Origin: DALYDD01 sp031973395
GTDB lineage: Bacteria; Patescibacteriota; Minisyncoccia; Phycocordibacterales; CAIZLB01
Direction of reading: 5' to 3'
Length of the DNA: 8,697 nucleotides
Assembly (NCBI GenBank): GCA_031973395.1
Contig: DALYDD010000024.1
Coordinates: 1-8,697, forward strand
A program made the position numbers and the translations under genes. The notes under the pieces were generated by a model. The model was not told the origin of the DNA and ran no database searches. It saw only the letters and a program-made list of their open reading frames with translations. Positions 1-6,888 of the stretch are shown here, piece after piece (position 1 is the first letter of the stretch; every line of letters starts with the position of its first letter).

Positions 1-29
1 TTTGGGTCTCAACGATAAAAATCCTTTTC

Positions 30-38
30 TGGTATAAT
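30..38 (+). promoter_or_regulatory. Extended -10 promoter of the first gene
   Basis: TGG followed by TATAAT forms an extended -10 element, with the hexamer at 33-38. No -35 match is visible at 16-18 bp spacing, which suits an extended -10 promoter. Only seven bases separate the hexamer from the ATG at 46, so transcription is predicted to begin at or within a base or two of the start codon, giving a leaderless mRNA. The start site is inferred. Confidence 0.6.
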
Positions 39-45
39 TGTCAGC

Positions 46-810
46 ATGTCTTGGTCTGCTTCCCGACAACTTTTTTTTGGTCTTATCTTTCTTCTCATTG
101 TTGGATTAGTAGTTGGCCTGCCTGCGTATTTTTATTTTTTCAATAAACCTGAAACCTGTTTTGATGGCAAAATGAATCAAAACGAAGGCGGTGTAGACTG
201 TGGAGGAATGTGTCAGCGTGCCTGCATGCAGGATGTTATAGCAGAGCCTATTGTTCTTTGGGCGAGAGCATTTGAGGTTACTGACGGTAAATATAATCTT
301 GTTGCATATGTGCAAAACCCGAATATCAATTATATTTCAGAGCCTGTCGAGTATGCTTTCAAAGTCTATGATAAAAATAATGTTTTGATTGGTCTGCGAA
401 ATGGTTTCATGTCCGTGCCACCAGTTAAAAGTTATCCAATTTTTGAACAAGGATTTGATGCGGGTGAAAGAGAGCCCGCAAAAGTCCTATTCCAGTTTAA
501 TGATCGTATTACTTGGAATCGATATAATTTCACTCGCCCAGAGCTCGGTGTCTCGGAGCCAACTGTTACAAAGGCGACATCAACACCTCGTATTGATGCG
601 ACAGTGATAAATAATACCCTTACTCGTTTTGAAAATGTTGAAGTTGTGGTGGTGGTATATGGAGAAGATGAGAATGCCTTTGCATCATCTCGAACTTTTA
701 TCCCATTGCTACAGAGTCGAAGTCAGGCACCAATCACCTTCACTTGGCCAGAACCTTTCTTTGCTCCAGTGTCGAAAATTGAAATTATTCCAAAGCTAAA
801 GTTCGATTAA
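46..810 (+). CDS. Membrane-anchored extracellular protein with a four-cysteine DCGG motif
   Basis: I do not recognise a named family for this 254-residue protein. Residues 9-32 form one strong hydrophobic segment without a lipobox, so it looks like an N-terminal anchor with the rest outside the membrane. Directly after it comes a Cys motif (C38, C52, C56, C60) containing DGxxNxxExGxDCGGxC. This resembles the CxDGxxNGxExxxDCGGxC element that recurs in secreted proteins of Bacteroidetes and other bacteria; its function is unknown, though disulfides or metal binding are plausible. Residues about 83-142 and 183-245 look like two beta-rich repeats of FxLYD/LEA-like character (inference from the alternating strand pattern). 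The ATG at 46 is preceded by an extended -10 and no ribosome binding site. rodA starts 24 bp downstream on the same strand, so the two are probably co-transcribed and the protein may assist envelope synthesis. Confidence 0.85.
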   Translation: MSWSASRQLFFGLIFLLIVGLVVGLPAYFYFFNKPETCFDGKMNQNEGGVDCGGMCQRACMQDVIAEPIVLWARAFEVTDGKYNLVAYVQNPNINYISEPVEYAFKVYDKNNVLIGLRNGFMSVPPVKSYPIFEQGFDAGEREPAKVLFQFNDRITWNRYNFTRPELGVSEPTVTKATSTPRIDATVINNTLTRFENVEVVVVVYGEDENAFASSRTFIPLLQSRSQAPITFTWPEPFFAPVSKIEIIPKLKFD

Positions 811-834
811 TTTTTTCACTGCGATTTTTCTGAT

Positions 835-1995
835 ATGGACTCGCTCTCACTTGTTGGCCAAAATACTCCAAAGGGTTCAAGTAAAAAATCAGCCATTGAT
901 TGGATTTTATTTTTTGCTTTGATACCGATTGTTGGGGCAGGAATGATTGTGATGACAAATTTTATTGGAGATGGAGGATTTTTTGGTCGTCAGATGATGT
1001 GGGCCTGTATTGGATTTCTTATTATGCTCATCTGTGCCCGTATTGATTTTCGTTTTTTGCGCAGAACGCGAGTGGTGGTATCCCTGTATCTTGCATCAGT
1101 CTTGCTTCTCGGTGCGGTATTTGTCGTAGGGTATGCAGCGAAAGGTGCAAAAAGCTGGATTTCCCTCGGGGGATTTTCGATTCAGCCTGCCGATTTTGCC
1201 AAACTCGCGCTCATCATTTTGCTCGCGAAATATTTTTCGCGAAGGCATGTTGAGATCCGGTATATACGCCACATCATTGTTTCTGGGGTATACGCCTTTA
1301 TTATGTTTTTCCTTGTGGCTTTGCAGCCAGATTTTGGTTCGGCACTTACTATTTTCTTGATTTGGCTTGGCATGGTTTTAGTATCTGGCATTTCAAAAAA
1401 ACATTTAGCCATTGTGTTTCTTACGGGCGTGGTGGTTTTTACCGGACTTTGGAATTTTGGTTTTAAACAATATCAAAAAGAAAGAATCCTCAACTTCATT
1501 CACCCTCTGGCAGATATTCGGGGTAGTGGATACAATGCATATCAGTCGGTTATTGCCGTGGGCTCCGGACAAGTTTTTGGAAAAGGGGTTGGGTATGGTA
1601 CGCAATCGCGCCTAAGCTTTTTACCTGAATATGAGACAGACTTTATTTTTGCTGCTTTTGCTGAAGAGTGGGGTTTTGTCGGTATTGTATTACTCTTTAT
1701 TTTATTTGGCATTGTTTTTATGAGAATTTTTGGTACTTCGCTTCGAGGGGAGACGAACTTCGAGACATTGTACGCGCTCGGCGTGGCCATCTTTTTCATG
1801 ACGCACCTGGCTATTAATATTGGCATGAATATTGGGTTGATGCCCGTAACTGGAATTCCTGTGCCTTTCATGAGCTACGGTGGTTCACATTTGCTTACAG
1901 AATGTATTGCTATCGGGATTCTAATGGGAATGAGAAATTATGCTCGACCAATGCATCGTGATCTGATTAAGAATGAGTTTTTGGGTGTTTCTTAA
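835..1995 (+). CDS. rodA: RodA, SEDS-family peptidoglycan glycosyltransferase
   Basis: This multi-pass membrane protein (386 aa, usual length for the family) belongs to the FtsW/RodA/SpoVE group, which polymerises lipid II into glycan strands with a class B penicillin-binding protein. Family landmarks appear in order: GAKSW (104-108), QPADFAKL (117-124), LQPDFGSA (163-170), GYNAYQSVIAVGSG (232-245), LPEYETDFIFA (263-273) and GLMPVTGIPVPFMSYGGS (334-351). D269 in TDFIFA aligns with the Asp known to be essential in RodA proteins. The second landmark reads QPAD where QPSE is usual. I choose RodA over FtsW because of the LPEYETDFIFA and VTGIPVPFMSYGGS wording and the short tail; FtsW remains possible. 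No partner PBP2 or MreB gene is in the window. The start ATG has no Shine-Dalgarno sequence, and the gene ends 7 bp from the convergent glycosyltransferase with no clear terminator between them. Confidence 0.93.
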   Translation: MDSLSLVGQNTPKGSSKKSAIDWILFFALIPIVGAGMIVMTNFIGDGGFFGRQMMWACIGFLIMLICARIDFRFLRRTRVVVSLYLASVLLLGAVFVVGYAAKGAKSWISLGGFSIQPADFAKLALIILLAKYFSRRHVEIRYIRHIIVSGVYAFIMFFLVALQPDFGSALTIFLIWLGMVLVSGISKKHLAIVFLTGVVVFTGLWNFGFKQYQKERILNFIHPLADIRGSGYNAYQSVIAVGSGQVFGKGVGYGTQSRLSFLPEYETDFIFAAFAEEWGFVGIVLLFILFGIVFMRIFGTSLRGETNFETLYALGVAIFFMTHLAINIGMNIGLMPVTGIPVPFMSYGGSHLLTECIAIGILMGMRNYARPMHRDLIKNEFLGVS

Positions 1996-2002
1996 ACCGC
2001 AT

Positions 2003-3160
2003 TTATTTATACAAAGCAAAAGTCTTTTCAATAAGAGACGCAAAATTATAGTGGTCATCAACCAATTTCTTAAGCGCATCAGCATATTGTCGCTCTTCGC
2101 CCGGCCGCTCATAGATATGCATAAGGGTGTTTTTGATAGCCTCAGGATTTCCTGATTCGATAAGGAAGCCTGTTTCGAGATTTTTTATTACTTCTGCAAT
2201 TCCACCGACATTTGTGCTAATGACTGGTACACCAGCATAGCCTGCTTCGAGGATACAGTAGGGGAGGCCTTCTTTGATCGAGCTCAATAAGAAAAGATCA
2301 AACGCCCGCACAAATTCGCGTGCTTCTGAAATAAATCCTGTCATAGTGACATCGTCTTCAAGTCCGAGCTCTTTGATCAGATTCTCTAGATTTTCTTTTT
2401 CTTCGCCACTACTGACTATAATAAAATGTATATTGAATGCGGGGCCGACGGTCTCTTTGTATAATTTCAAACCTCGCAAAGCAAAAGGGTATCCTTTATT
2501 CTTGTGCAGTTCAGAGATATTTCCCACGATGCGCTTATTTGATTTGATAAGTTCAATTGCTTTCTGCTCGCCCAGTAGATTGATGAGCGATTCTTCTTTT
2601 TCATATAGTTTGAAAGGCTTAATTGCGATAGGGATGATGACGAAACTATTTTTTTTGCGACGACTGGCAACTAGAGGCCAATGTCTAACCATATTGTATT
2701 CAGTTTCTGTGAGGAAGATTATCTTTTTATTAAACAATATAATGAGCCAAGAGAAAAAACGGATGAGAATTAATTGCCACATTGGTCGATCTTCATTAAA
2801 TGACCAACCGTGATTTGTATAGATGATTTCTTTTACACCAGCGAGGCGAGCGACAACAGAACCGAGACCACCCATTTTGGGACTATTTAAATGGACGATA
2901 TCCGGTTTTACCTTTCGGACAATTTTATAAAAAGCGATCAGTGTTTTGAATTCCTTAAGCAAATTCATGTCTCGTGCCGAGGAGTCGATACTATGTGTTG
3001 GAATACCCACGGCCTGCAGCTTGGAGTCCAAAGCACCTCTACCTCCAAAGGCAACCTCAACATCGTATCCGGCCTCTTTTGCCTTAACGGCAAGCTCGTA
3101 TACATAGCGCCCGGCGCCGCCCCAGCTCGATTTTGTGATGGCATAGAGAATTTTCTTCAT
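2003..3160 (-). CDS. GT4-type glycosyltransferase (GT-B fold)
   Basis: The 385-residue product has the two-domain layout of retaining glycosyltransferases of family 4. The N-terminal Rossmann domain starts with a beta strand and the Gly-rich loop SSWGGAGRY, and includes VKPDIVHLNSP and YTNHGW. The C-terminal nucleotide-sugar domain has a conserved glycine segment (RIVGNISELHKNKG), then GFISEAREFVRAFDLFLLSS and EGLPYCILEAGYAGVPVIST. This last part contains the EX7E motif (E297 and E305), followed by NVGGIAEVI. Donor and acceptor cannot be read from the sequence. I start at the ATG at 3160; an in-frame TTG six codons upstream lies across the -10 box and would spoil it. The divergent neighbour is a sugar-phosphate transferase that initiates lipid-linked glycans, so this enzyme may add a later sugar to the same glycan. 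It is a soluble or membrane-associated cytoplasmic protein. Confidence 0.9.
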   Translation of the reverse strand: MKKILYAITKSSWGGAGRYVYELAVKAKEAGYDVEVAFGGRGALDSKLQAVGIPTHSIDSSARDMNLLKEFKTLIAFYKIVRKVKPDIVHLNSPKMGGLGSVVARLAGVKEIIYTNHGWSFNEDRPMWQLILIRFFSWLIILFNKKIIFLTETEYNMVRHWPLVASRRKKNSFVIIPIAIKPFKLYEKEESLINLLGEQKAIELIKSNKRIVGNISELHKNKGYPFALRGLKLYKETVGPAFNIHFIIVSSGEEKENLENLIKELGLEDDVTMTGFISEAREFVRAFDLFLLSSIKEGLPYCILEAGYAGVPVISTNVGGIAEVIKNLETGFLIESGNPEAIKNTLMHIYERPGEERQYADALKKLVDDHYNFASLIEKTFALYK

Positions 3161-3181
3161 CGTGCTATTATAGGCCAATAT
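3161..3181. promoter_or_regulatory. Divergent promoter with overlapping -10 boxes
   Basis: The whole gap between the two divergent start codons is 21 bp. On the minus strand TATAAT lies at 3172-3167, six bases before the glycosyltransferase ATG. A TACACA hexamer 17 bp further upstream (3195-3190) is a 4/6 match to the -35 consensus. On the plus strand TGC plus TATTAT (3163-3171) is an extended -10 element, ten bases before the sugar transferase ATG. The two hexamers share five base pairs, because the sequence is nearly symmetric. Predicted start sites are about 18-21 bp apart, and both mRNAs would have a leader of 0-3 nt. Confidence 0.6.
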
Positions 3182-4519
3182 ATGAGAAGTGTGTATAGAT
3201 ATGAATCAATATCGATGGCTTTAGGAGACCTGGCCATTTTTATAGCCTCGCTGTGGCTTTCTTTATCTATTCGATATTGGACCCTCCCTTCAAGCGAGAC
3301 CTTTTCAATTCACCTCGATAGCTTTGCGCCAGTCTTTGCCCTCTGGATTTGTTTTTTTGTTCTTGGGGGATTATATGATCGACACCTTCGTTTCCTTCGG
3401 TCAAAACTGGCGAGCAAATTATGGATGGCACAAGTCATTAATGTAATTGCTGCATTCGCATATTTTTATCTTCTCAAGACTTCTTCGGTGGCAAATGGTC
3501 TGACCCCAAAAACAATTCTCGTTGTATATCTTTTGGTATCGAGTTTTCTCATTACGATTTGGCGTATTTATGTATATGTAAAAATAACAAAAATTAAACC
3601 ACTTCGAGTGGTCTGCGTTGGAGATGGTATAGATTATGATCGCATCGCGGAATCAAAAACGGGATTACTGCACTCGGGAATGGATGTTGTTCCCCTAAAC
3701 TCCGTCGATGCTTTTGTGGCTTTTATCAATAATAAAGAGAATGCTAGACAGATCGATATCATTGTTTCAAATAGCTATGATCCGCAGTTCAAAGCTGTTT
3801 CTACAAAGGTCTATGATCTGCTTTTTGCCGGTGTGACATACATTGATCTGTCTGATTTCTACGAGGAGGTTTTCGAAATGATCCCACTTCAGGCAATCGA
3901 TGAGTCATGGTTCTTGAAATATGTTTCTGTTCGGCGTCGATATATGTACGATTTGATAAAGAGGTTGATGGATATCGCGGTTGCTTTGCCCCTTGCGATC
4001 ATTTCACTCATTTTTTATCCATTTGTAATTCTGGCTAGAAAAATAGAAAATCTCGGCCCGATAATCATCAAGCAAGCTCGAATAGGGGAAAGCGGAAAGA
4101 TCATTAATATCATCAAGTTTTCAAGCATGACCGTAAATGATGCCGGAAAAGTTATCGTCAAAGGTGATAATCGTATTACACCAGTGGGAGCTTTTATTCG
4201 AAAAACGCGCATCGACGAACTACCCCAGTTATGGAATGTCTTGCGTGGGGACATCTCGCTCATTGGGCCTCGTCCCGAAATGCCCAATTTAGTAGAGTTT
4301 TATAAGGGAGAAATCCCTCACTATAATGTGCGTCACATTATCAAACCTGGCCTTTCGGGTTGGGCCCAAATTCATCATGATAGCCCTCCGCAATCAGTTG
4401 AGGCCACAAAACAGAAGTTGGCATACGATCTGTATTACATCAAGAATCGCAGCCTAGTGCTCGATTTAAAGATCGCTTTTGCTACCATTAAAACTCTCTT
4501 GTCACGGACAGGATTATAG
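3182..4519 (+). CDS. Polyprenyl-phosphate sugar-1-phosphate transferase (WcaJ/WbaP-like)
   Basis: This 445-residue protein would transfer a sugar-1-phosphate from a nucleotide sugar to undecaprenyl phosphate, the first step in making a lipid-linked exopolysaccharide, capsule or glycoprotein glycan. Four transmembrane helices (about 12-32, 46-65, 81-99, 110-132) precede a cytoplasmic linker domain (about 140-240). The catalytic bacterial sugar transferase domain follows: KRLMDI and a re-entrant hydrophobic helix (about 259-286), then RIDELPQLWNVLRGD with the D345-E346 dyad expected for catalysis, IGPRPE (361-366) and KPGLSGWAQI (388-397). The usual KFRSM reads KFSSM at 312-316, so an Arg is replaced by Ser. 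The reading frame stays open upstream to 2891, but that part is the antisense of the glycosyltransferase gene. I therefore start at the ATG at 3182, just after the extended -10. The sugar used is not deducible. Confidence 0.9.
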   Translation: MRSVYRYESISMALGDLAIFIASLWLSLSIRYWTLPSSETFSIHLDSFAPVFALWICFFVLGGLYDRHLRFLRSKLASKLWMAQVINVIAAFAYFYLLKTSSVANGLTPKTILVVYLLVSSFLITIWRIYVYVKITKIKPLRVVCVGDGIDYDRIAESKTGLLHSGMDVVPLNSVDAFVAFINNKENARQIDIIVSNSYDPQFKAVSTKVYDLLFAGVTYIDLSDFYEEVFEMIPLQAIDESWFLKYVSVRRRYMYDLIKRLMDIAVALPLAIISLIFYPFVILARKIENLGPIIIKQARIGESGKIINIIKFSSMTVNDAGKVIVKGDNRITPVGAFIRKTRIDELPQLWNVLRGDISLIGPRPEMPNLVEFYKGEIPHYNVRHIIKPGLSGWAQIHHDSPPQSVEATKQKLAYDLYYIKNRSLVLDLKIAFATIKTLLSRTGL

Positions 4520-4526
4520 CTATAAT
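4499..4526 (+). promoter_or_regulatory. secD promoter inside the end of the sugar transferase gene
   Basis: TTGTCA (4499-4504, 5/6 of consensus) and TATAAT (4521-4526) are separated by 16 bp, the same spacing as the rRNA promoter later in the window. The -35 lies in the last codons of the upstream gene and the -10 just after its stop. Ten bases remain before the secD ATG, so the mRNA would have a leader of only about 3-4 nt. Confidence 0.65.
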
Positions 4527-4536
4527 AGGGCCTAAT

Positions 4537-5931
4537 ATGGCTAAAAAACGAGCTCTTGCAGTACTGGCTGTCGCGATCGGCGCTCTCCTCTCTGCTTTCA
4601 TTTATTATTCACAAACCCCTGACCGAGGCATTATTTCTAAGTTTCCTTTTAAACTCGGTTTGGATTTGAATGGTGGCACACATTTGGTTTACAAAGCCGA
4701 CACTTCAAAAATTGCACCTGAAGATGTCGACGATGCAATGCAAAGTTTGCGCGATGTCATCGATGCGCGAATCAATGCGCTCGGCGTTTCTGAACCAATT
4801 ATCCAAACAGAAAAAGCTAATATCAATGGCGAGGAGGTGAGTAAGCTCATTGTCGAACTTCCTGGGGTAACTGACGTGAAGCAGGCGGTTAGTATTATTG
4901 GTCAGACTCCGATTCTCGAATTCAAAAAAATAAATCCTAGCGCACCAACCCTTACTGCTTCTTCGTCACAAGCAGATCTTGACGCGCAATTTATGGCTAC
5001 TGAATTGACGGGTCGCTATCTGCAAACAGCCTCAGTTCAATTTGATCCTAATACAAATCGTCCGGTTATCTCCCTTTCATTCAATGATGAAGGAAAAGAA
5101 TTATTTGCCAAGATTACAAAAGCAGAAATTGGTAAGCCTGTCGCCATTGTTCTCGATGGTAAAATCCTCTCCGCACCAACAGTTCAGGAAGAAATCACAG
5201 ATGGAAAGGCGGTTATCTCTGGAGGATTTACTTTGCCAGAAGCAAAAGAGCTGGCTCGTAGCTTGAAATATGGAGCGCTTCCGGTTCCAGTTGAAATCGT
5301 CGGAACTCAGACAATTGGGGCATCTCTTGGTGCTGATGCAATTACTGCCAGTGTTCAGGCGGGAATCTGGGGCTTCATTATCGTCGCACTCTTCCTTATT
5401 CTCTGGTATCGATTACCAGGACTTATTGCGGTTATATCGCTCACACTCTATATCATCTTCAACCTTGTATTGTTCAAAGTACTGGGTGTCGTACTCACTT
5501 CAGCAGGACTTGCCGCATTCATCATTTCAATTGGTATGGCGGTCGACGGAAATATTTTTATCTTCGAACGTATGCGTGAAGAATTTGAAAAAAGAAAGGG
5601 GTCTGGGGCAAGCATCGAAGAGGGGATCAAAGAAGGGTTTGCTCGTGCATGGCTTTCTATTCGTGACAGTAACCTCTCGAGTGTTATTACCGCCCTCATC
5701 CTATTCTTCACAGCTACTTCTGCATTGGTGAAAGGATTCGCATTCGTATTCTTCCTCGGTGTTGTGGTCTCTGCATTCACTGCCATTACTGTGTCCCGAA
5801 CATTACTCCTCGCTTTGGGCGCCAAAGAGTATAAGGGAAAAAATATTTTCTGGTTTGGTCATGGACTCACAAATGGTCGCAAAGTAAAAGCGGATACGCA
5901 TTCTGCAAATACTAACTCGAATACCAACTAA
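4537..5931 (+). CDS. secD: Protein-export membrane protein SecD
   Basis: SecD pairs with SecF as an RND-superfamily unit that uses the proton gradient to pull secreted proteins out of the SecYEG channel. The 464-residue length matches the shorter SecD of Gram-positive and CPR bacteria rather than the 615 residues of E. coli. Visible landmarks are TM1 (about 6-24), GLDLNGGTHLVY (41-52), the P1 periplasmic domain, DGKILSAPTVQEEI (207-220), LARSLKYGALPVPVEI (239-254), TIGASLGADAI (259-269), and five further helices from about 273 on. The helix 4 motif GMAVDGNIFIFERMREEF (333-350) carries the conserved Asp336 linked to proton conduction. The C-terminal tail is a short Asn/Thr/Ser-rich stretch. 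The gene has its own promoter and precedes secF by 26 bp. No yajC is present. Confidence 0.97.
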   Translation: MAKKRALAVLAVAIGALLSAFIYYSQTPDRGIISKFPFKLGLDLNGGTHLVYKADTSKIAPEDVDDAMQSLRDVIDARINALGVSEPIIQTEKANINGEEVSKLIVELPGVTDVKQAVSIIGQTPILEFKKINPSAPTLTASSSQADLDAQFMATELTGRYLQTASVQFDPNTNRPVISLSFNDEGKELFAKITKAEIGKPVAIVLDGKILSAPTVQEEITDGKAVISGGFTLPEAKELARSLKYGALPVPVEIVGTQTIGASLGADAITASVQAGIWGFIIVALFLILWYRLPGLIAVISLTLYIIFNLVLFKVLGVVLTSAGLAAFIISIGMAVDGNIFIFERMREEFEKRKGSGASIEEGIKEGFARAWLSIRDSNLSSVITALILFFTATSALVKGFAFVFFLGVVVSAFTAITVSRTLLLALGAKEYKGKNIFWFGHGLTNGRKVKADTHSANTNSNTN

Positions 5932-5957
5932 CCCCTTAATCTAATTAATTCACTATC

Positions 5958-6860
5958 ATGAACGTAGTAAAACATCGAAAAATCTTCTACAGCATCTCCG
6001 CGACAGTTATCGCTTTCTCTATCTTTGCCATTTCTTTCTGGGGTCTCAACTTCGGTATCGACTTCACTGGAGGGTCAATTATCGAAATGCAGTTCAAGCA
6101 GGCAACGGATATTCGCTCGACTCTCACAGACTTGGGACATAGCGAAATCGTTGTAAGAGAGACAGGGGAAAATGGATATATTATCCGTACTCATAACATG
6201 AGCGAACCTGAGAGACAGGCACTTACAGATGCGGTTGTTGCTAAAGGTGGGGAAATCAAAAGACTTGATTCAGTGGGACCGATCCTTGGTCAGGAATTAC
6301 AGAAAAAAGCCGTCTGGTCTATTTTCCTTGTTGTTCTTGCTATTCTTCTTTTCATTACATATGCGTTCCGCAAAGTTTCTGAGCCTGTTTCTTCTTGGAA
6401 ATATGGAATGGTTGCCATTGTTGCCCTTGCACACGATGTGCTGGTTCCGATGGGAGTATTCTCATTCCTAGGTAGAAGCGGGGGATTCGAGGTAGATACA
6501 TTATTTGTGACCGCGCTCCTCGTCATCCTCGGCTTTTCGATCCATGACACCATTGTGGTATTCGACCGAACCCGAGAAAATCTCAAAAATGGTGAACTCA
6601 AAACACATAGTTTCGAAGAGGTGGTTGGTCACTCTGTATCGCAGACTTTTTCACGATCAATCAATACTTCTCTTACTACTATTTTGGCACTTATTGTCTT
6701 GTGGGTTCTCGGTCCAGAGACAACACGGAACTTCTCTCTCGCTATGATTATCGGAATCATCACAGGAACGTACTCTTCTATCTTCATTGGTTCTCCACTC
6801 CTTGTTACATTGGAAAGAATGTCTGTAAAGAAACAATCTGCTCAAAAAGGAAAGAAATAA
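5958..6860 (+). CDS. secF: Protein-export membrane protein SecF
   Basis: This 300-residue protein is the partner of SecD. It shows TM1 (about 9-29), the landmark LNFGIDFTGGSIIEMQF (30-46), a small periplasmic P4 domain, and five more helices beginning near residue 118. The core motif is GFSIHDTIVVFDRTREN (192-208), where most SecF proteins have GYSINDTIVVFDRIREN; Asp197 and the DRxREN block are kept. SRSINTSLTT (232-241) and the basic C-terminal tail are also typical. The 26-bp AT-rich spacer after secD has no Shine-Dalgarno sequence and no convincing terminator, so co-transcription with secD is expected. Keeping secD and secF separate is the ordinary arrangement outside groups with a fused SecDF. 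Confidence 0.97.
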   Translation: MNVVKHRKIFYSISATVIAFSIFAISFWGLNFGIDFTGGSIIEMQFKQATDIRSTLTDLGHSEIVVRETGENGYIIRTHNMSEPERQALTDAVVAKGGEIKRLDSVGPILGQELQKKAVWSIFLVVLAILLFITYAFRKVSEPVSSWKYGMVAIVALAHDVLVPMGVFSFLGRSGGFEVDTLFVTALLVILGFSIHDTIVVFDRTRENLKNGELKTHSFEEVVGHSVSQTFSRSINTSLTTILALIVLWVLGPETTRNFSLAMIIGIITGTYSSIFIGSPLLVTLERMSVKKQSAQKGKK

Positions 6861-6861
6861 A

Positions 6862-6870
6862 TGCTATTCT
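6862..6870 (+). promoter_or_regulatory. Possible extended -10 box for the GH3 gene
   Basis: TGC plus TATTCT directly after the secF stop resembles the TGC-TATTAT element in front of the sugar transferase gene. It would give a leader of about 12 nt. A short inverted repeat, GGATA (6873-6877) and TATCC (6884-6888), sits between it and the ATG and could be an operator or a small hairpin. Both are weak, and the gene may instead be read from the secD promoter. Confidence 0.3.
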
Positions 6871-6888
6871 TAGGATATTACAGTATCC

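Noticed and set aside
1996..2002. Bidirectional terminator between rodA and the glycosyltransferase
   Set aside because: The 7-bp gap and the adjoining gene ends contain no convincing GC-rich stem with a T run.
2274..2813. 179-codon plus-strand open frame inside the glycosyltransferase gene
   Set aside because: Low-complexity Ser/Arg-rich translation without domains; it is the complement of conserved GT4 sequence.
3161..3178. TTG start for the glycosyltransferase six codons upstream
   Set aside because: It would put the TATAAT inside the coding sequence; the ATG at 3160 begins directly with the expected MKKILY strand.
2891..3181. N-terminal extension of the sugar transferase reading frame by 97 codons
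   Set aside because: It lies antisense to the well-supported glycosyltransferase gene, has no family similarity, and the promoter element and ATG at 3182 give the expected N-terminal helix.
5448..5825. Minus-strand open frames within secD and rodA (up to 125 codons)
   Set aside because: They are shadows of conserved coding sequence and carry no recognisable motif or start signal.
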